A stretch of 64,000 nt of DNA, from assembly GCA_001314905.1 (NCBI GenBank), contig LJZT01000002.1, positions 62,001 through 126,000 on the forward strand, in the 5' to 3' direction. The position numbers and the translations under genes were made by a program. The notes under the pieces were generated by a model that saw nothing but the letters and a program-made list of their open reading frames with translations, did no database searches and was not told the origin of the DNA. This DNA is from Phormidium sp. OSCR (lineage in GTDB: Bacteria > Cyanobacteriota > Cyanobacteriia > Cyanobacteriales > Geitlerinemataceae). Positions 61,349-64,000 of the stretch are shown piece by piece; within the stretch, counting starts at the first letter, position 1; each line of letters opens with the position of its first letter.

Positions 61349-62362
61349 TCAAACAAATTCTGGTTCCCCTTGGTCGAGGACTTCCCAGACAGTGTTGAGG
61401 AGTTCATCTAACCCTTGCTGGGCTACGGCGGAAATTTGGAGGATGGGATAGTCGGAATCGGGTTCTAAGGCGGTGCTGAGGTCTTGGATTTCTTCGGGAG
61501 TACGATCGCAGGCATCCAATTTACTCAAGGCGATAATCTGAGGACGCTCCGGTAAGCCCCGGTCATAGGCCACTAACTCCTCGCGAATCACGCGATAATC
61601 CTCTAGGGGATTCTCCGCCGTCACATCCACGAGATGCAATAAGACCCGCGTCCGCTCAATATGACGCAAAAACTCATGACCTAAGCCTAACCCCTCATGA
61701 GCACCAGCAATCAATCCGGGAATATCGGCAAATACGGTCCCATCGCCTGTGGGTTTACGCACCACGCCCAAGTTGGGAACGAGGGTGGTAAAGGGATAAT
61801 CGGCAATTTTGGGACGGGCCGCCGAGAGGACGGAAATGAGGGTCGATTTCCCGGCGTTGGGCAGGCCAATAATCCCCACTTCCGCCAGCAATTTTAACTC
61901 TAAGCGTAACTGACGAATGCGCCCCGGTCGTCCTTCCTGAGCCAGTTCTGGGGCGCGGTTGCGGTTGCTGAGATAGTGGCGGTTTCCATGACCTCCCTTT
62001 CCGCCTTCAGCGACACAAACTTGTTGGCCGGGTTCAACTAAATCGCCGACAATTTCTCCGGTTTCGAGGTCATAGGCCACGGTTCCACAGGGGACTTCCA
62101 GGATGCGATCGCCCCCCGAAGCCCCGGTACAATTATTATTCCCCCCCCGTTTACCATCCTCAGCCCGGAAGCGATGGGCGTAACGGAAATCCAACAAGGT
62201 TTGCAGATTATCCGTGGCCAGCAGATAGATAGACCCCCCCCGTCCTCCATCGCCGCCAGCGGGACCCCCAGCGGGGACATACTTCTCGCGACGGAAGGCC
62301 ACTAAGCCATCGCCACCGGTTCCGCCTTCGACTTCAATTTCAACGCGATCAATAAACTGCAT
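61349..62362 (-). CDS. obgE: ObgE/CgtA GTPase
   Basis: The 337-residue protein has the glycine-rich Obg domain ('[45 protein letters not shown]' start) in residues 1-158, then a G domain with G1 'GLPNAGKST', G2 '[10 protein letters not shown]', G3 '[12 protein letters not shown]', G4 'LSKLDACDR' and G5 'ISAVAQQ'. Obg binds the 50S subunit and links ribosome assembly with stress and replication. The C-terminal OCT domain is absent, as in many cyanobacterial forms. A strong terminator follows. Heptamer array C separates it from the upstream gene. Confidence 0.97.
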   Translation of the reverse strand: MQFIDRVEIEVEGGTGGDGLVAFRREKYVPAGGPAGGDGGRGGSIYLLATDNLQTLLDFRYAHRFRAEDGKRGGNNNCTGASGGDRILEVPCGTVAYDLETGEIVGDLVEPGQQVCVAEGGKGGHGNRHYLSNRNRAPELAQEGRPGRIRQLRLELKLLAEVGIIGLPNAGKSTLISVLSAARPKIADYPFTTLVPNLGVVRKPTGDGTVFADIPGLIAGAHEGLGLGHEFLRHIERTRVLLHLVDVTAENPLEDYRVIREELVAYDRGLPERPQIIALSKLDACDRTPEEIQDLSTALEPDSDYPILQISAVAQQGLDELLNTVWEVLDQGEPEFV

Positions 62363-62462
62363 AATTACGTCACCTAGGAGAGTTTAGAGTTAAGGGATTA
62401 AAACAGGATTGCGATAGAATGATCGCCCGTCACAGAGCGTATCAACAAACCTTAAAATAGAA

Positions 62463-62596
62463 CACTATTAACCATTCACTATCAACTATCAACTATCAAC
62501 TATCAACTATTAACTATTAACTATTAACCATTCACTATTAACTATTAACTATTAACTATTCACTATTAACTATTAACTATTCACTATTAACTATCA
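62463..62596. repeat. Heptanucleotide tandem array C (ACTATTA/ACTATCA/ACTATTC)
   Basis: About 19 imperfect 7-bp units fill the gap between the Mo-nitro_C gene and obgE, with CCATTCA interruptions. The stop codon of the upstream minus-strand gene abuts its edge. Same family as arrays A and B. Confidence 0.93.
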
Positions 62597-63298
62597 AAGA
62601 TAGGGGCTGACATCTTCGCCGCATTTGTCGGCAAGATAGGACAAGGCCCGGAATCTCAAGCCCACCAACTGCTCATAGAGAGGGTTAAGTTCACACATGG
62701 CGGGAATATGGACGATTTTCTTGCCAAACAGCTTGATATCCCGTTCAAAAGGACAATTGGCGGGAATCATGCGACAGAGGAACCGGGCCACTTTGGGGTC
62801 ATGGACCTCAACATGGTCTAGCCATTGTCGCACAGGAGCGAGAACATCGCCCTTGTGTTTCTCCTCCTCAGACCGGTACTCCGTCACCTCGGGCGAGGGG
62901 AGCGTCACCCGATCTTCTCCCTCGTCTAAATCTTCGAGGGTGTGACGTAGGTTTTTTAGGGCTTCAGGACAGTTCCCCAGGGCTTGACAAAACTCTTGTA
63001 GAAGTTGATCTTCCCCTAGGGTATAGACTCCATCGGCGATCGCCACCATCACCGCAGTTCTCAGGAAGTTCTCCGCCACATCAGGATCATCGCCGAGGGA
63101 CGCGGCCAGTTCCTCGGGGGAAATGCCATCCTCGCGGCTATCCTGTTGAGCCAGTTCAGCGTTATTGTGGGTAATCTCGGCGATCGCCTCTCGTTCTCGT
63201 TCATCAAAATCACCATCAGCCCAGGCGATGGCCAAAAGGCCCCGTAACCAGGCCTGACTTTGCTGTTGATTTTGCGGCGATGCAGTTGTCTGAGTCAT
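62594..63298 (-). CDS. TerB-like plus Mo-dependent nitrogenase C-terminal domain protein
   Basis: The first 140 residues form an all-helical TerB-like domain ('WLRGLLAIAWADGDFDEREREAIAEI', 'TAVMVAIADGVYTLGEDQLLQEF'). The last 85 residues ('VLAPVRQWLDHVEVHDPKVARFLCRMIPANCPFERDIKLF', 'IPAMCELNPLYEQLVGLRFRALSYLADKCGED') match the Mo-nitro_C family, named for a nitrogenase-linked protein but widespread in cyanobacteria that do not fix nitrogen. Three Cys and a PANCPFERD motif suggest a metal or Fe-S site. No nif gene is in the window. The gene ends in heptamer array C. Confidence 0.85.
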   Translation of the reverse strand: MTQTTASPQNQQQSQAWLRGLLAIAWADGDFDEREREAIAEITHNNAELAQQDSREDGISPEELAASLGDDPDVAENFLRTAVMVAIADGVYTLGEDQLLQEFCQALGNCPEALKNLRHTLEDLDEGEDRVTLPSPEVTEYRSEEEKHKGDVLAPVRQWLDHVEVHDPKVARFLCRMIPANCPFERDIKLFGKKIVHIPAMCELNPLYEQLVGLRFRALSYLADKCGEDVSPYL

Positions 63299-63357
63299 GA
63301 GTATCGCGTAGGTTAAAGTCTCTACTGTTGTTTCGTCCCAACCAATCGGGAAATCTT

Positions 63358-63726
63358 GTGACGCTACAAGAGTTTGTGCTATTTCTGGTCTCGATTTTAA
63401 CCAATTCTCTGGGGCAATTCCTGCTCAAAGCCGGGGCCATCAAACTGGGGGCCACCGCTCCCCAGGGGGCGATCGCCTTCCTGCTCGGAGTTCTCTCAAC
63501 CCCAGAACGGCTGCTAGGATTGATGGGTTACGCCGCCGGAGCCATGGCCTACATCCTACTGCTAACCCGAGTCAACCTCAGCGTCGCCGGCCCCGCCACA
63601 GCCCTAGCCTACGTCATCGCCGTTCTCATCGGCCATTTCGGCTTCGGCGAGGCCATTCCCCCCCTACGCCTAGTGGGGTTAGGCTTGATCCTAACCGGGG
63701 TAATTCTGGTCATCAGCCGCTCCTAA
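63358..63726 (+). CDS. Small EamA/SMR-like membrane transporter
   Basis: The 122-residue protein (GTG at 63358; TTG at 63328 is the alternative) has four hydrophobic helices: 'FVLFLVSILTNSLGQFLLKAGAI', 'AIAFLLGVLSTPERLLGLMGYAAGAMAYILLL', 'VAGPATALAYVIAVLIGHFGFG' and 'LVGLGLILTGVILVIS'. 'LGQFLLKAGA' and 'LTRVNLSVAGPATALAYVIAVLIG' are the small-multidrug-resistance/EamA pattern. It would form a dimer and export a small molecule or polyisoprenyl-linked sugar. Divergent from the Mo-nitro_C gene. Confidence 0.75.
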   Translation: MTLQEFVLFLVSILTNSLGQFLLKAGAIKLGATAPQGAIAFLLGVLSTPERLLGLMGYAAGAMAYILLLTRVNLSVAGPATALAYVIAVLIGHFGFGEAIPPLRLVGLGLILTGVILVISRS

Positions 63727-63743
63727 ACCCGCCCACCCTGACC

Positions 63744-63974
63744 CTAAAGAGCCTCCCAAGCCTGACGTACAATACCACTGAGCCAATGGCGTTGCTCAGC
63801 ATCGAGGAATTGGTCTTCCTCCAAGACTTCCGAGAGTAAGTCCTCCAAACTGCGGCCCTGGCGGCGGGTCATCTGGACCACCCCCGCGATCGCCGCCGCC
63901 ACCACCTCCGGGCTAACCGGTTGTCGCCCCAACTCCATCGTATCCTGTACAGTCTCTGGGATAGAATAATCCAT
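63744..63974 (-). CDS. Small hypothetical cytosolic protein
   Basis: From the ATG at 63974 (MDYSIPETVQDTMELGRQPVS) the 76-residue frame is acidic and helical: 'PEVVAAAIAGVVQMTRRQGRSLEDLLSEVLEEDQFLDAEQRHWLSGIVRQAWEAL'. I do not recognise a family, but the composition is protein-like and the frame lies 17 bp from the convergent transporter. The ORF-track start at 63995 is less likely. Confidence 0.55.
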   Translation of the reverse strand: MDYSIPETVQDTMELGRQPVSPEVVAAAIAGVVQMTRRQGRSLEDLLSEVLEEDQFLDAEQRHWLSGIVRQAWEAL

Positions 63975-64000
63975 ACTTAAGCACATACAACCCAAATAAC

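Noticed and set aside
62594-63298. Mo-nitro_C domain as evidence for nitrogen fixation
   Set aside because: This domain occurs in non-diazotrophic cyanobacteria and no nif genes are in the window.

Overview
The window looks like chromosomal DNA of a cyanobacterium, probably a filamentous Oscillatoriales-type genome (Phormidium/Sodalinema-like; the genus is inference). Support comes from the very frequent HIP1 octamer GCGATCGC, oxygenic-photosynthesis pigment genes (chlH, pds, crtB), a cyanobacterial-type Hfq beside dapF, menE and thiE of the cyanobacterial kind, Uma2 (DUF820) paralogs, and short heptanucleotide tandem repeats. No rRNA, tRNA or CRISPR array was recognised.

Layout. 1-3.2 kb: end of a Uma2 gene, a DUF3598 protein and a secreted GHL10-type glycosidase. 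3.2-6.8 kb is accessory: an IS1-type transposase remnant, an antitoxin/PIN-toxin pair between 22-bp direct repeats, and three Uma2 genes, two of them a tandem 752-bp duplication. 6.8-17 kb is mostly housekeeping: a Ski2-like RNA helicase, a QueD/PTPS homolog, sufE, folE, a MORN-repeat protein, a lipoprotein, ispE and a two-activity peptidoglycan hydrolase. 17-26 kb: a GT39 glycosyltransferase with a truncated paralog, a large TpsA-like exoprotein, thiE-menE and a DUF1565 protein. 26-36 kb: a PD-(D/E)XK-like protein, dapF, hfq, an M23 peptidase, a ComFB/CdgR-like protein, an L,D-transpeptidase, an AddB-like nuclease and ppk2. 36-44 kb: an MlaE-type permease, an ABC exporter, a GT4 glycosyltransferase, a GDP-mannose pyrophosphorylase fused to a degenerate phosphomannomutase, ssb and rsmG. 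44-50 kb: the pds-crtB operon, a UvrD-type helicase and pip. 50.8-56 kb is a second accessory block: a structured gene-free tract, dndB and dndC in divergent orientation around a perfect 18-bp palindrome with no dndD or dndE, and a GAF/receiver-like protein. 56-64 kb: chlH, an IS1 remnant joined to a MITE-like element, obgE, a TerB/Mo-nitro_C protein, a small membrane transporter and a hypothetical gene.

Functional links. folE makes the dihydroneopterin triphosphate used by the QueD/PTPS homolog. ispE, crtB and pds are successive parts of the isoprenoid-to-carotenoid route, and chlH opens the chlorophyll branch. The amidase/glucosaminidase, M23 peptidase, L,D-transpeptidase and dapF all concern peptidoglycan. 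The GT39, GT4, GDP-mannose and ABC-exporter genes suggest surface polysaccharide or lipid export.

The most unusual features are (i) the divergent, apparently incomplete dndB/dndC pair with a palindromic operator candidate and a structured tract beside it; (ii) heptamer arrays that abut the 3' ends of three genes, always oriented so that they stop translation in every frame and in two cases supply the last codons; (iii) a MITE-like element with TATAGCAA ends, one copy of which is joined to a deleted IS1 transposase; and (iv) a mosaic tandem duplication of a Uma2 gene.

Limits: all family calls come from reading translations by eye. No alignment, HMM, folding or database search was run.
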